Shown here one piece after another: positions 6,683 to 14,789 of a stretch of 34,000 bases of DNA. This stretch comes from Gemmiger_A avium (GTDB taxonomy: Bacteria > Bacillota > Clostridia > Oscillospirales > Ruminococcaceae), in assembly GCA_019114585.1 (NCBI GenBank), contig DXFE01000081.1:1-34000 (forward strand). The letters run 5' to 3'. The translations under genes were made by a program, and so were the position numbers. The notes beneath the pieces are model-generated. The model ran no database searches. It was not told the DNA's origin and saw nothing but the letters and a program-made list of their open reading frames with translations. Every line of letters starts with the position of its first letter. The stretch's first letter is position 1.

Positions 6683-8101
6683 ATGAGAGTTCTTTTTTGC
6701 GCCAGTGAGGCCAATCCGTTCGCCGCGTCCGGCGGCCTGGGCGATGTGGCCGGCAGCCTGCCCAAGGCGCTGGTTCGCTCCGGTGTAGACTGCCGCGTGG
6801 TCATGCCTCTGTATGAGACCATGAAATACCGCGATCGTCTGAGCTTCGTCACCAATTTTAGTGTGCCGGTGGGCTGGCGCAGCCAGTACTGCGGCCTGTT
6901 TACCTGCGAGTATGAAGGCGTAACCTTCTACTTCCTGGACAATGAGTATTACTTCAAACGCGGCAGCCTGTACGGCTTCTACGACGATGCGGAACGGTTC
7001 GCATTCTTCAGCCGCGCCATCATGGAGATGCTCTTCTACACCGACTTCACCCCGGATGTGATCAACTGCAATGACTGGCAGACCGCCCTGACCCCGGTAT
7101 ACCTGAACCTGTATTACCGGCATCTGGACAAGTTCAGCCGGATCAAGACGGTTTTCACCATCCACAATATCCAGTATCAGGGCAAATACGGCCTGGACAT
7201 CCTGGAAGAAATCTGCGGTATCGGCCGCAAGGATGCGCATATTGTGGAGTATGACGGCTGCGCCAACTTCATGAAAGGCGCCATTGAGGTCAGCGACCGG
7301 GTCAGCACCGTCAGCCCCACCTATGCGGGCGAGATCCTGGATCCTTGGTTCAGCCATGGCCTGGACGGTCTGCTGCGTCAGCGCCAGCATAAACTGTGCG
7401 GCATCCTGAACGGCATCGACGTGGACAGCTACAACCCGGAAACCGACCCCAACATCCCGGCTCATTACAACGCCGATACTTTCCAGGAAGGCAAGCTGGC
7501 CTGCAAAAAGCAGCTGATCGAGCGCTTTGGCCTGGATGACGACGGCAGCCCCATCATGGCGATGGTCACCCGTCTGGTAGGCCATAAGGGTGTGGATCTG
7601 GTCAAGAGCGTGGCCGAGGGCCTGCTCCAGCAGGGGATCCAGCTGGTGGTGCTGGGCAACGGCGAGTATGCCTATGAGTCCTTCTTCAGCGATCTGTGCG
7701 GCCGTCATCCCGGCCGTGTGGGCGTGTACATCGGCTTTGTGCCGCCGCTGGCCCGTCAGATCTACGCCGGCGCGGATATCTTCCTGATGCCCTCCAAGTC
7801 CGAACCCTGCGGCCTGGCCCAGATGGTGGCCTGCCGCTATGGTACCATCCCGGTGGTGCGTGCTACCGGCGGCCTGCGGGATTCCATCCAGGATTCCGGC
7901 GATGGCAAGGGCAACGGGTTTGTCTTCCAGCAGTACAGCGCCCATGACCTCTACGAGGCCTGCTGGCGCGCCAAGGAAGGCTACTGGCAGAAAGAGGGCT
8001 GGCCGGTTCTGGTCAAGCGCGCGATGCAGTGCGATTTCAGCTGGAACGTTTCCGCCCGCTCCTATGTGGAGATGTACGAGCAGGTCATGAACCTGTGGTG
8101 A
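6683..8101 (+). CDS. glgA: glycogen synthase GlgA (GT5)
   Basis: 472 residues. It extends alpha-1,4-glucan from ADP-glucose; GT-B fold, glycosyltransferase family 5. The N-terminal glycine loop reads FAASGGLGDV (13-22). The E. coli enzyme has KTGGL, and its Lys15 is Ala15 here at the same residue number. The C-terminal nucleotide site SEPCGLAQM and the VVRATGGLRDSI segment are intact, as are the N-terminal NCNDWQTAL and TIHNIQYQG motifs. The ATG at 6683 is preceded by AAGGAGG. It is last in the glg operon, ended by a strong terminator 30 bases downstream. Confidence 0.95.
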   Translation: MRVLFCASEANPFAASGGLGDVAGSLPKALVRSGVDCRVVMPLYETMKYRDRLSFVTNFSVPVGWRSQYCGLFTCEYEGVTFYFLDNEYYFKRGSLYGFYDDAERFAFFSRAIMEMLFYTDFTPDVINCNDWQTALTPVYLNLYYRHLDKFSRIKTVFTIHNIQYQGKYGLDILEEICGIGRKDAHIVEYDGCANFMKGAIEVSDRVSTVSPTYAGEILDPWFSHGLDGLLRQRQHKLCGILNGIDVDSYNPETDPNIPAHYNADTFQEGKLACKKQLIERFGLDDDGSPIMAMVTRLVGHKGVDLVKSVAEGLLQQGIQLVVLGNGEYAYESFFSDLCGRHPGRVGVYIGFVPPLARQIYAGADIFLMPSKSEPCGLAQMVACRYGTIPVVRATGGLRDSIQDSGDGKGNGFVFQQYSAHDLYEACWRAKEGYWQKEGWPVLVKRAMQCDFSWNVSARSYVEMYEQVMNLW

Positions 8102-8131
8102 CTTTTGTGCCCAACGCAATCATGACATAAG

Positions 8132-8169
8132 AAAACGGCCATGCTGCATTTCTGCGGCGTGGCCGTTTT
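8132..8169 (+). terminator. intrinsic terminator of the glg operon
   Basis: AAAACGGCCA pairs with TGGCCGTTTT (8132-8141 with 8160-8169), with further GC and GCA/TGC pairs around a TTTC loop. It closes the glycogen operon. Confidence 0.9.
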
Positions 8170-8215
8170 GTGCCTGCAGGCAGAAGCCGACATTTTTAAA
8201 ATTTACCGGAATATC

Positions 8216-8243
8216 TGTAAGAAACGCTTCCCCGTTCCGGTCT
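8216..8243 (+). promoter_or_regulatory. candidate ECF-type promoter of the sigma factor gene
   Basis: TGTAAG (8216-8221, followed by AAACG) and GTCT (8240-8243) are 18 bp apart. They resemble the -35 (TGTAAC/TGAAAC) and -10 (CGTC) of Bacillus ECF promoters. This would fit autoregulation, but the match is by eye only. Confidence 0.35.
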
Positions 8244-8267
8244 GCTATAGATAAGGAGGGAATGCGC

Positions 8268-8813
8268 ATGGATGAAATCGTGTCGCTTCTGTGGCAGCGC
8301 GACGAACAGGCGTTGTCGCTTCTGGAAAACCGGTACAGCGGATTTTGCCGCCGGATCATAGCCGGCCTGCTGGACAGTGTCCAGGACGGGGAAGAAGTGC
8401 TGAATGATGTATGGCTCCGGGTATGGAACGGGATTCCGCCGGCCAGGCCGAAATATTTCCGGGCATATCTGGCCAAAACAGCCCGCAATACGTCCCTGCG
8501 GTACCTGGAGCGGGCACAGGCGCAAAAACGCAGTGGAATCACCGTGCTGTTGGATGAACTGGCCGAATGTATTCCGGATCAGACAACCCGCCAGCCGCTG
8601 GATTCGGTTCAGATTCGGGACCTGCTCAACCGTTTTGTTGCCTCGCTCCGCACAGAAGAGCGGGAAATCTTTCTGCAGCGATACTTTTTCGGGGCCAGTA
8701 TCCAGGAAATTGCCGCAGCCCGGCAATACTCGGAAAACCGGGTCTCGGTTTCCCTGCACCGAACGCGGAATAAGCTGCGCGATTTTTTGGAAAGGGAGGG
8801 GTATTCCGCATGA
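8268..8813 (+). CDS. ECF-like sigma-70 family RNA polymerase sigma factor
   Basis: 181 residues from the ATG at 8268. An ATG six bases earlier (8262) is in frame, but AAGGAGG ends at 8259, only 2 bases before it and 8 before 8268, so the ribosome binding site decides for 8268 (MDEIV). Region 2 lies at about residues 8-75, with LNDVWLRVWNGIP and AYLAKTARNTSLRYLER. Region 4 lies at about 120-175, with EREIFLQRYFFGASIQEIAAA and a helix-turn-helix ending VSVSLHRTRNKLRDFL. It directs RNA polymerase to a small regulon, which is unknown here. The stop overlaps the next start (ATGA), pairing it with a membrane protein that could be its anti-sigma factor. Confidence 0.88.
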   Translation: MDEIVSLLWQRDEQALSLLENRYSGFCRRIIAGLLDSVQDGEEVLNDVWLRVWNGIPPARPKYFRAYLAKTARNTSLRYLERAQAQKRSGITVLLDELAECIPDQTTRQPLDSVQIRDLLNRFVASLRTEEREIFLQRYFFGASIQEIAAARQYSENRVSVSLHRTRNKLRDFLEREGYSA

Positions 8814-9079
8814 GTGAGTACGATCTGTTTGCCGGCCTTTCGGATCTGGAAGAAAAGTGGATCCTGCAGCCCAGAAAACTGGTATCGCTCCGGCTGAATC
8901 TGCTGTTTTGTTTTATTGCGGCCAACGTGAGTGCCCTGGTCCCCGATACCATGCCCATCGCAGGTATAGTGGCCTATATAGCATCGTTTGGCATTTTATA
9001 TGCCGCTGCGTTCTGGCTGATAAACCGCCCGAAAAACCGCAGATTGCTGATTGAAACAGTCGAGGATGAAAAACGGTAA
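8810..9079 (+). CDS. small two-helix membrane protein, possible anti-sigma partner
   Basis: 89 residues. The first roughly 25 are hydrophilic and acidic/basic (SEYDLFAGLSDLEEKW). Two hydrophobic segments follow at about 29-46 and 49-70, then a basic-acidic tail. The start codon overlaps the sigma factor stop by four bases (ATGA), which implies translational coupling. No enzymatic motif and no zinc-binding HxxxCxxC anti-sigma motif is visible. Position and topology suggest a membrane-bound anti-sigma factor or co-regulator, but I do not recognise a family, so function is inference. It appears to be the end of a two-gene unit. Confidence 0.7.
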   Translation: MSEYDLFAGLSDLEEKWILQPRKLVSLRLNLLFCFIAANVSALVPDTMPIAGIVAYIASFGILYAAAFWLINRPKNRRLLIETVEDEKR

Positions 9080-9117
9080 AGTGCCAAAGATCCAGACAAT
9101 GCACCGGTTTTGTCGGG

Positions 9118-9146
9118 TTGAAAAGCCCTGGTTCCTGTGCTATCAT
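9118..9146 (+). promoter_or_regulatory. promoter of the MATE transporter gene
   Basis: TTGAAA (9118-9123) and TATCAT (9141-9146) are 17 bp apart. Transcription would start near 9153. An inverted repeat, GGATACA/TGTATCC (9148-9154 and 9164-9170), sits directly on the expected start and is a plausible operator. Confidence 0.6.
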
Positions 9147-9171
9147 GGGATACATCCGAACGTTGTATCCG

Positions 9172-9203
9172 AAAGAGCGCCCCGCGCCCGCGGGGCGCTC
9201 TTT
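9172..9203 (+). terminator. hairpin in the MATE leader; terminator or attenuator
   Basis: A perfect 14-bp stem, AAAGAGCGCCCCGC (9172-9185) with 9190-9203, has a GCCC loop and is followed by CC after TTT. It ends the sigma factor unit. However, it lies downstream of the MATE promoter, so MATE transcripts must read through it. Confidence 0.7.
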
Positions 9204-9255
9204 CCATAACTAGCTGCTGCACAGAGGGGCGGCAGAGAGAGGGAAGCGTCATATT

Positions 9256-10650
9256 ATGCAGGATCGCACCTATTTGTTTGAACAGGCTCCCGTCTCCCGG
9301 GCGGTCATGTCCATGGCAGCGCCTACAATTGCCAGTTCTCTGGTCATGGTGCTGTACAATCTGGCGGACACTTATTTTGTCGGGATGCTCAACGACCCCA
9401 TTCAAAATGCCGCAGTTACCCTGGCCGCACCGGTGCTGCTGGCGTTCAATGCCATCAACAACCTGTTTGGTGTGGGTTCCTCCAGCATGATGAGCCGTGC
9501 GATGGGGCGGGGCGACCGGGAAACCGTGCGCCGCAGCTCCTCGTTTGGTTTCTGGTGCGCGCTGCTTTGCGGGGCGCTTCTGTCCGTGGGCTTTACAGCA
9601 TTTTCCGGCCCGGCCCTGGCCGTGCTGGGCGCTACCGAGGAAAACGCTGCCGCTACCTTCGCCTATCTGTTCTGGACCACCACCTGTGGCGCCGTGCCGG
9701 CTATTTTAAATGTGGTGCTGGCCTATATGGTCCGCAGCGAGGGGGCGGCGCTCCATGCGGGTATCGGCACCATGAGCGGCTGCTTTTTGAATATCCTGCT
9801 GGACCCGGTCTTTATCCTGCCCTGGGGCCTGAATATGGGGGCCGCCGGCGCCGGCCTGGCCACCTTCCTCTCCAACTGCGTGGCCTGCGGCTATTTTCTG
9901 GTACTGCTGGCGGTGCGCCGGCACAGCAGCAATATCAGCCTGCGGCCCGCGCTGCCCGGCCGTGCCATTGTGGTGGGCGTCTGTGCGGTGGGCATTCCGG
10001 CCGCGGTGCAGAACCTGCTCAATGTAACCGGCATGACCGTGCTGAACAATTTTACCTCCGTGTACGGATCCAACGCGGTGGCGGCTATGGGCATTGCGCA
10101 AAAGGTCAACCAGGTGCCCTTCTATGTGGCGCTGGGCTTATCCCAGGGACTGATGCCTCTGGTCAGCTACAATTACGCTTCCGGTGATTACCGCCGGATG
10201 AAACGGTGCATTCTGTTTGCATTGAAGGTTGCCATGGCGTTCCTGATTGCCTTGTGTGTGTTTGACTGGACCTGCAGCGCCTGGCTGGTACGCCTGTTTA
10301 TGAAGGATGCAGAGATTGTGGCCTACGGTTCCCGGTTTTTGCGGGGCATGTGCCTGTGCCTGCCGTTCCTGGGGGTGGACTTCCTGGCGGTGGGCGTGTT
10401 CCAGGCCTGTGGTATGGGGCGGCGCTCGCTGATCTTTGCGGTTCTGCGCAAGATCGTCATGGAAATCCCGGCGCTGTGCATCCTGAACTGGATCTGGCCG
10501 CTCTACGGGCTGGCCTATGCCCAGACCTGCGCGGAGATGATCCTGTGCCTGGTGGCCGCTGTGGTGCTGCGCCGCCTGTTCCACGATCTGGGGGATCCGC
10601 CCGCCCCGGATACCGGCGTGCGCCTTGCAAAAACAGCCCAAAAAGAGTAA
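9256..10650 (+). CDS. MATE family efflux transporter
   Basis: 464 residues, about twelve membrane-spanning segments in two homologous halves. The N-terminal half shows the family signature AVMSMAAPTIASSLVMVLYNLADTYFVG and the loop SRAMGRGD between helices 2 and 3; the second half repeats this pattern from about residue 235. MATE proteins export cationic drugs or metabolites using a sodium or proton gradient in the cytoplasmic membrane; the substrate cannot be read from the sequence. The ATG at 9256 is preceded by a modest AGAGGGAAG. A promoter, inverted repeat and hairpin upstream suggest conditional expression. The end of the gene carries a promoter for the next operon. Confidence 0.92.
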   Translation: MQDRTYLFEQAPVSRAVMSMAAPTIASSLVMVLYNLADTYFVGMLNDPIQNAAVTLAAPVLLAFNAINNLFGVGSSSMMSRAMGRGDRETVRRSSSFGFWCALLCGALLSVGFTAFSGPALAVLGATEENAAATFAYLFWTTTCGAVPAILNVVLAYMVRSEGAALHAGIGTMSGCFLNILLDPVFILPWGLNMGAAGAGLATFLSNCVACGYFLVLLAVRRHSSNISLRPALPGRAIVVGVCAVGIPAAVQNLLNVTGMTVLNNFTSVYGSNAVAAMGIAQKVNQVPFYVALGLSQGLMPLVSYNYASGDYRRMKRCILFALKVAMAFLIALCVFDWTCSAWLVRLFMKDAEIVAYGSRFLRGMCLCLPFLGVDFLAVGVFQACGMGRRSLIFAVLRKIVMEIPALCILNWIWPLYGLAYAQTCAEMILCLVAAVVLRRLFHDLGDPPAPDTGVRLAKTAQKE

Positions 10651-10653
10651 AAT
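10625..10653 (+). promoter_or_regulatory. candidate promoter of the yicC-remA-gmk operon
   Basis: TTGCAA (10625-10630) and TAAAAT (10648-10653) are 17 bp apart, overlapping the last codons of the MATE gene. It lies about 85 bp before yicC and is the only good candidate in that gap. Confidence 0.5.
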
Positions 10654-10736
10654 ATCCCTGTGTATATCCAAATCGGGGGATCTGTGCCCTGAAGTGATAT
10701 GCCTTGCGGAAAAACACAAAAGAAAGGCGGTGTGCT

Positions 10737-11615
10737 ATGGCGCTGAGTATGACCGGCTACGGCCGGGGCAAGGCGGTTCTCAACGGGCGTGACCTGACCG
10801 TGGAGATCCGCAGCGTCAATTCGCGGTATTTTGAGTATTCTTCCCGGCTTCCCCGGGCCTGTCTGTTTCTGGACGACCGGCTCAAGAAGCTGCTTTCCGG
10901 CACCATCAGCCGGGGCAAGGTGGAACTGAGCCTGCAGCTGCAGACCATTGGTGTCAGCGATGTGGAGGTTCAGGCCGACCTGCCGCTGGCCCGCAGCTAT
11001 CTGGAGGCACTGCGGCAGATTTCGGAGGGCTGCGGCGTGGCCTGCGATGCCACGGCCGGGATGCTGGCCCGTTTCCCCGATGTGCTGTCGGTGCGCCATG
11101 CCCAGGTGGACGAGGAGCAGCTGGCGGCCGACGTGGAAACGGTCTGCCGTATGGCCCTGGACAGCTTCATGACCATGCGCACGGCGGAGGGCGCCAAGCT
11201 GGAGGCGGACATCCTGTCCCGGCTGGACACCCTGGAGCAGGACGTGGGCCTGGTGGAGCAGGACAGCGCCGGCCGTGTGGAAGCCTACACCCAGCGCCTG
11301 TACGCCCGTCTGCAGCCTCTGCTGGAGGATCGTTCCATTGATGAGGCGCGCATCCTGACCGAGGCGGCCATCTTTGCGGACAAGACCGCCGTGGATGAGG
11401 AGACTGTCCGCCTGCGCAGCCATATCCAGCAGTACCGGCAGATTCTTACCGGGCCGGGGGCTGTGGGCCGCAAGCTGGACTTTCTGACCCAGGAACTGAA
11501 CCGGGAAACCAATACCATTGGTTCCAAGTGCCAGGATCTGGCCATCACCCGCCTGGTGGTGGAGATGAAAGCGGAGATCGAAAAGATCCGCGAACAGGTG
11601 CAGAACATCGAATAA
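10737..11615 (+). CDS. yicC: YicC/YloC family endoribonuclease
   Basis: 292 residues from the ATG at 10737 (MALSMTGYGRG), the conserved family start; AAAGGCGG lies just upstream. An in-frame ATG 33 bases earlier lacks a site. The N-terminal YicC domain has SMTGYGRG, VEIRSVNSRYFE and the basic LKKLLSGTISRGKVEL. The C-terminal DUF1732 domain has LDFLTQELNRETNTIGSK and ends in an amphipathic helix with REQVQNIE. Family members form hexameric RNases that cleave small RNAs; the E. coli protein acts on RyhB. The gene opens the conserved Firmicute order yicC-remA-gmk. Confidence 0.93.
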   Translation: MALSMTGYGRGKAVLNGRDLTVEIRSVNSRYFEYSSRLPRACLFLDDRLKKLLSGTISRGKVELSLQLQTIGVSDVEVQADLPLARSYLEALRQISEGCGVACDATAGMLARFPDVLSVRHAQVDEEQLAADVETVCRMALDSFMTMRTAEGAKLEADILSRLDTLEQDVGLVEQDSAGRVEAYTQRLYARLQPLLEDRSIDEARILTEAAIFADKTAVDEETVRLRSHIQQYRQILTGPGAVGRKLDFLTQELNRETNTIGSKCQDLAITRLVVEMKAEIEKIREQVQNIE

Positions 11616-11631
11616 TAAAAGGGGAGCTATC

Positions 11632-11907
11632 ATGAAGCTTATCAACATCGGGTTCGGCAATATGGTCAGCGCAAACCGGCTGATCGCCATTGTGAGCCCT
11701 GAATCCGCCCCCATCAAGCGCATTGTGCAGGAAGCCCGGGACAAGGGCGCCCTGATCGACGCCACCTATGGCCGCCGCACCCGGGCGGTGATCATCATGG
11801 ATTCCGACCATGTGATCCTGTCGGCTGTGCAGCCGGAGACGGTGGCCAACCGCCTGAACGACAACGACGATGCGGATGAACTGGACGAGGAGCTGGAAGA
11901 TGAATAA
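11632..11907 (+). CDS. remA: RemA-like extracellular matrix/osmoregulation regulator (DUF370)
   Basis: 91 residues, close to the 89 of B. subtilis RemA. It begins KLINIGFGNMVSANR and contains SPESAPIKR, IDATYGRRTRAVI and DSDHVILSAVQPETV, all diagnostic of DUF370. RemA is a ring-forming DNA-binding protein that activates biofilm matrix and osmoprotection genes in Bacillus; targets here are unknown. The last 16 residues are strongly acidic. The ribosome binding site is AAGGGGAG. Its stop codon overlaps the gmk start by 8 bases. Confidence 0.93.
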   Translation: MKLINIGFGNMVSANRLIAIVSPESAPIKRIVQEARDKGALIDATYGRRTRAVIIMDSDHVILSAVQPETVANRLNDNDDADELDEELEDE

Positions 11908-12466
11908 GGATCGGTATCTGGTGGTCGTGTCCGGGCCTTCCGGCTCCGGCAAGGACACCGTTGTAAACCGCTTGCGGCAGCTGCACCCGGAGATCGAGAT
12001 CTCGGTTTCCGCCACCAGCCGGGCTATGCGTCCCGGCGAGACCGAAGGGGTAAACTATTATTATATGACCCGGGATCAGTTTGAAGAGAAACTGGCTGCC
12101 GGGGAAATTCTGGAGCACACCTGTTATTGCGGCAACTACTACGGCACCCCCAAGTCCGAGGTAGACCGCCGTATCGGCCAGGGGATTACCGTGGTGCTGG
12201 TGATTGAGGTGGAGGGCGCGGGCAACATTCGCCGCCTGTACCCGGAGGCCACCACCATCTTTGTGGCGCCCCCCAGCCTGGAAGAACTGGAACACCGCCT
12301 GCGGGGCCGCGGCACCGAGAGCGAGGAGGCCATCCAGGGCCGGCTGGCCCGCGCCCGGGAGGAACTGGCCCTGGCGGATCAGTACACCGCCACGGTGGTC
12401 AACCAGGAAGTGGACGACTGCGCCCGGCAGCTGTACGAGATCATCCGGGCAAGACAAGAGGGCTGA
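11900..12466 (+). CDS. gmk: guanylate kinase
   Basis: 188 residues from the ATG at 11900 (MNKDRYLVVVSG), which lies inside the last codons of remA. It phosphorylates GMP to GDP with ATP. The P-loop GPSGSGKD is at 12-19, followed by SATSRAMRPGE and GVNYYYMT for GMP binding, and a lid region with RGRGTESEEAI. Length is typical. The overlap with remA implies coupling. In most Firmicutes rpoZ and coaBC follow gmk; here priA comes next after 27 bases. Confidence 0.96.
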   Translation: MNKDRYLVVVSGPSGSGKDTVVNRLRQLHPEIEISVSATSRAMRPGETEGVNYYYMTRDQFEEKLAAGEILEHTCYCGNYYGTPKSEVDRRIGQGITVVLVIEVEGAGNIRRLYPEATTIFVAPPSLEELEHRLRGRGTESEEAIQGRLARAREELALADQYTATVVNQEVDDCARQLYEIIRARQEG

Positions 12467-12493
12467 CCGGCTCAGCCCGGAAAGGGGCAGCGA

Positions 12494-14758
12494 TTGCCGC
12501 ATACCGTGCAAGTGGCGGTAAACAACGCCACCCTTCATTTTGACAAACTCTATACCTATCGGGTTCCGCCGGAACTGGAAAGCAGGGTGCCGGTAGGGGG
12601 GATGGTACTGGTGCCCTTCGGCCGGGGGGACAAGCCCCGCATGGCGGTGGTGCTGGCGGCAGGGGAGAGCGAGGAACTCTCCGCCCGCGTCAAGCCGCTT
12701 TATGACGCCGCGCCGGAAAGCGCTTGCCTCACCCCCGACCTGCTGCGCCTGGTGGAGTTCCTCCATGAGCGCACCTTCTGTACCTGGTACGAGGCGGTAA
12801 AAACGGTCATTCCCTATGGGGCCCAGTACCGCCCTGTCTTGCAGGACGGCCGTCCGGTGCTGCAAAAGCAGCTGGTGCGCCATACCCAGCCCCAATACCG
12901 GCTGGCGGCGCCTCTGCCGGAAAAGCCCCGCCCCACCCCGACCCAGATTTTAGCGGTGCAGCTGCTGCGGGACGGCCCCCTGACCGGGGAAGAACTGCAG
13001 CAGGCCGGAGTATCCGCCGCCGTGGCGGACAATCTGGTCAAAAAGGGCGTGCTGGAAAAGGAACAGGTGGACAAAACCCTGGATCTGTACGCCCATATCC
13101 CGCTGACCAATGAGGCCATCACCCTGACCGATGAGCAGCAGGCCGCCCTGGATGCGCTGCTGCCCGCGCTGCGGGCGGGCAAACCTCATGCAGCGCTGCT
13201 GCACGGGGTCACCGGAAGCGGCAAAACGCTGGTTTTTCTGGAACTGATCCGTCACACGCTGGAACTGGGCCGCACCGCACTGGTGCTGGTGCCGGAAATC
13301 AGCCTGACCCCCCAGATGATCCGCCGCCTGAAAGAAAATTTCGGCAGCCGGGTGGCGGTGCAGCACTCCGCCCTCAACCATACCGAGCGGCTGCTGCAAT
13401 GGCGGATGATCCAGCAGGGCGGCGCCCAGATCGTGGTAGGCACCCGCAGCGCCATCTTTGCGCCGCTGCAGAATCTGGGGCTCATCATCATTGATGAGGA
13501 GCAGGAGCATACCTATCGTTCCGAGTCCAGCCCCCGGTTTGACGCCCATGATGTAGCCCGGCTGCGGGCGGCGGACAGCGGCGCGCTGCTGCTGCTGGCC
13601 AGCGCTACCCCCTCGGTGGAAAGCTACTACCGGGCCGCCCGGCAGGATCGGTACCAGCTGGTACGGCTTACCCACCGGTACGCCGGGCAGCCGCTGCCGC
13701 CGGTGCAGATCGTGGATATGCGGGCGGAAGCCGCCGCCGGCAACCCGGAGGACATCAGCCAGCCTCTGGCCGATGCCATCCGGGAAAACCTGACCAATGG
13801 CCAGCAGACCATTCTGCTGCTCAACCGCCGTGGGTACCGCACCGTGGCCCTGTGCCAGGACTGCGGGGCCGCGCTGAAATGCTCGTCCTGCAGCGTGCCC
13901 ATGGTCTACCATAAAGCCCAGGGGCAGATGCTCTGCCACTACTGCGGCAAAACCATCAAGCCCGTCCCCACCCATTGCCCCCAGTGCGGCGGCAAACTGC
14001 TGTATACCGGTTTCGGCACCCAGCGGGTGGAGGAAGAACTGGAAAACCTGTTCCCCAAAGCCCGTGTGCTGCGGATGGACCAGGATTCCACCAGCCGCAA
14101 AAATGCCCACGAGCAGCTGCTGGCCCGCTTTGCCAAAGGAGAGTACGACATCCTGCTGGGTACCCAGATGGTGGCCAAGGGGCTGGATTTTGAAAAGGTC
14201 ACCCTGGTGGGGGTGCTGGGCATTGATTCGCTGCTGTTCAGCCAGGGATACCGGGCCTATGAAAATGTGTTCAGCCTGATCACCCAGGTGGTGGGCCGGG
14301 GCGGCCGGGCGGAGTATCCCGGCCGTGCCATCATCCAGACCGTCAGCCCGGGCCATCCGGTGCTGCAGCTGGCCGCCAAACAGGATTACGAAGCCTTCTT
14401 TGAAGAGGAGATCGGTTTCCGGCAGCTGTGCCTGTACCCGCCCTTCTGTGATCTGTGCATGGTGGGCTTTTCCGGCGAAAAGGAAGGCCCGGCGCTGGCC
14501 GCGGCCGCCCGGTTTTCCGCGATTCTGGCCGAAACGGCCCGCCAGAACTGGCCCAAACTGCCCATGCGGGTGCTGGGGCCTGCCCCCATGAATGTGGCGA
14601 TGGTCAAGGATCTGTACCGGTTCAAGCTGACCATCAAATGCCGCAATACAAACGATTTCCGCGCCTTGATGCGCGCCGTCCTTGCCCGGTACGGGGAGGA
14701 GGGCCTGCCCGCCAAGGCCGCGGTCACACTGGATTTCAACGCGGACGGCGATATGTAA
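12494..14758 (+). CDS. priA: primosomal protein N', replication restart helicase PriA
   Basis: 754 residues starting at a TTG (12494), chosen because AAAGGGG ends 6 bases upstream and PHTVQVAVNN matches the family N-terminus. PriA recognises stalled forks and reloads the replisome. The N-terminal 3'-DNA-binding domain (about 1-105) is followed by a winged helix and a superfamily 2 helicase core: Walker A GVTGSGKT (238-245) and motif II DEEQE (334-338, where the classical form is DEEH). Zinc fingers are CQDCGAALKCSSC and CHYCGK...CPQCGG. The C-terminal half has LGTQMVAKGLDF and QVVGRGGR. Length is normal. Confidence 0.95.
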   Translation: MPHTVQVAVNNATLHFDKLYTYRVPPELESRVPVGGMVLVPFGRGDKPRMAVVLAAGESEELSARVKPLYDAAPESACLTPDLLRLVEFLHERTFCTWYEAVKTVIPYGAQYRPVLQDGRPVLQKQLVRHTQPQYRLAAPLPEKPRPTPTQILAVQLLRDGPLTGEELQQAGVSAAVADNLVKKGVLEKEQVDKTLDLYAHIPLTNEAITLTDEQQAALDALLPALRAGKPHAALLHGVTGSGKTLVFLELIRHTLELGRTALVLVPEISLTPQMIRRLKENFGSRVAVQHSALNHTERLLQWRMIQQGGAQIVVGTRSAIFAPLQNLGLIIIDEEQEHTYRSESSPRFDAHDVARLRAADSGALLLLASATPSVESYYRAARQDRYQLVRLTHRYAGQPLPPVQIVDMRAEAAAGNPEDISQPLADAIRENLTNGQQTILLLNRRGYRTVALCQDCGAALKCSSCSVPMVYHKAQGQMLCHYCGKTIKPVPTHCPQCGGKLLYTGFGTQRVEEELENLFPKARVLRMDQDSTSRKNAHEQLLARFAKGEYDILLGTQMVAKGLDFEKVTLVGVLGIDSLLFSQGYRAYENVFSLITQVVGRGGRAEYPGRAIIQTVSPGHPVLQLAAKQDYEAFFEEEIGFRQLCLYPPFCDLCMVGFSGEKEGPALAAAARFSAILAETARQNWPKLPMRVLGPAPMNVAMVKDLYRFKLTIKCRNTNDFRALMRAVLARYGEEGLPAKAAVTLDFNADGDM

Positions 14759-14789
14759 AACCGTCCGCCCGAAAAGGAGAGAAAAAATT

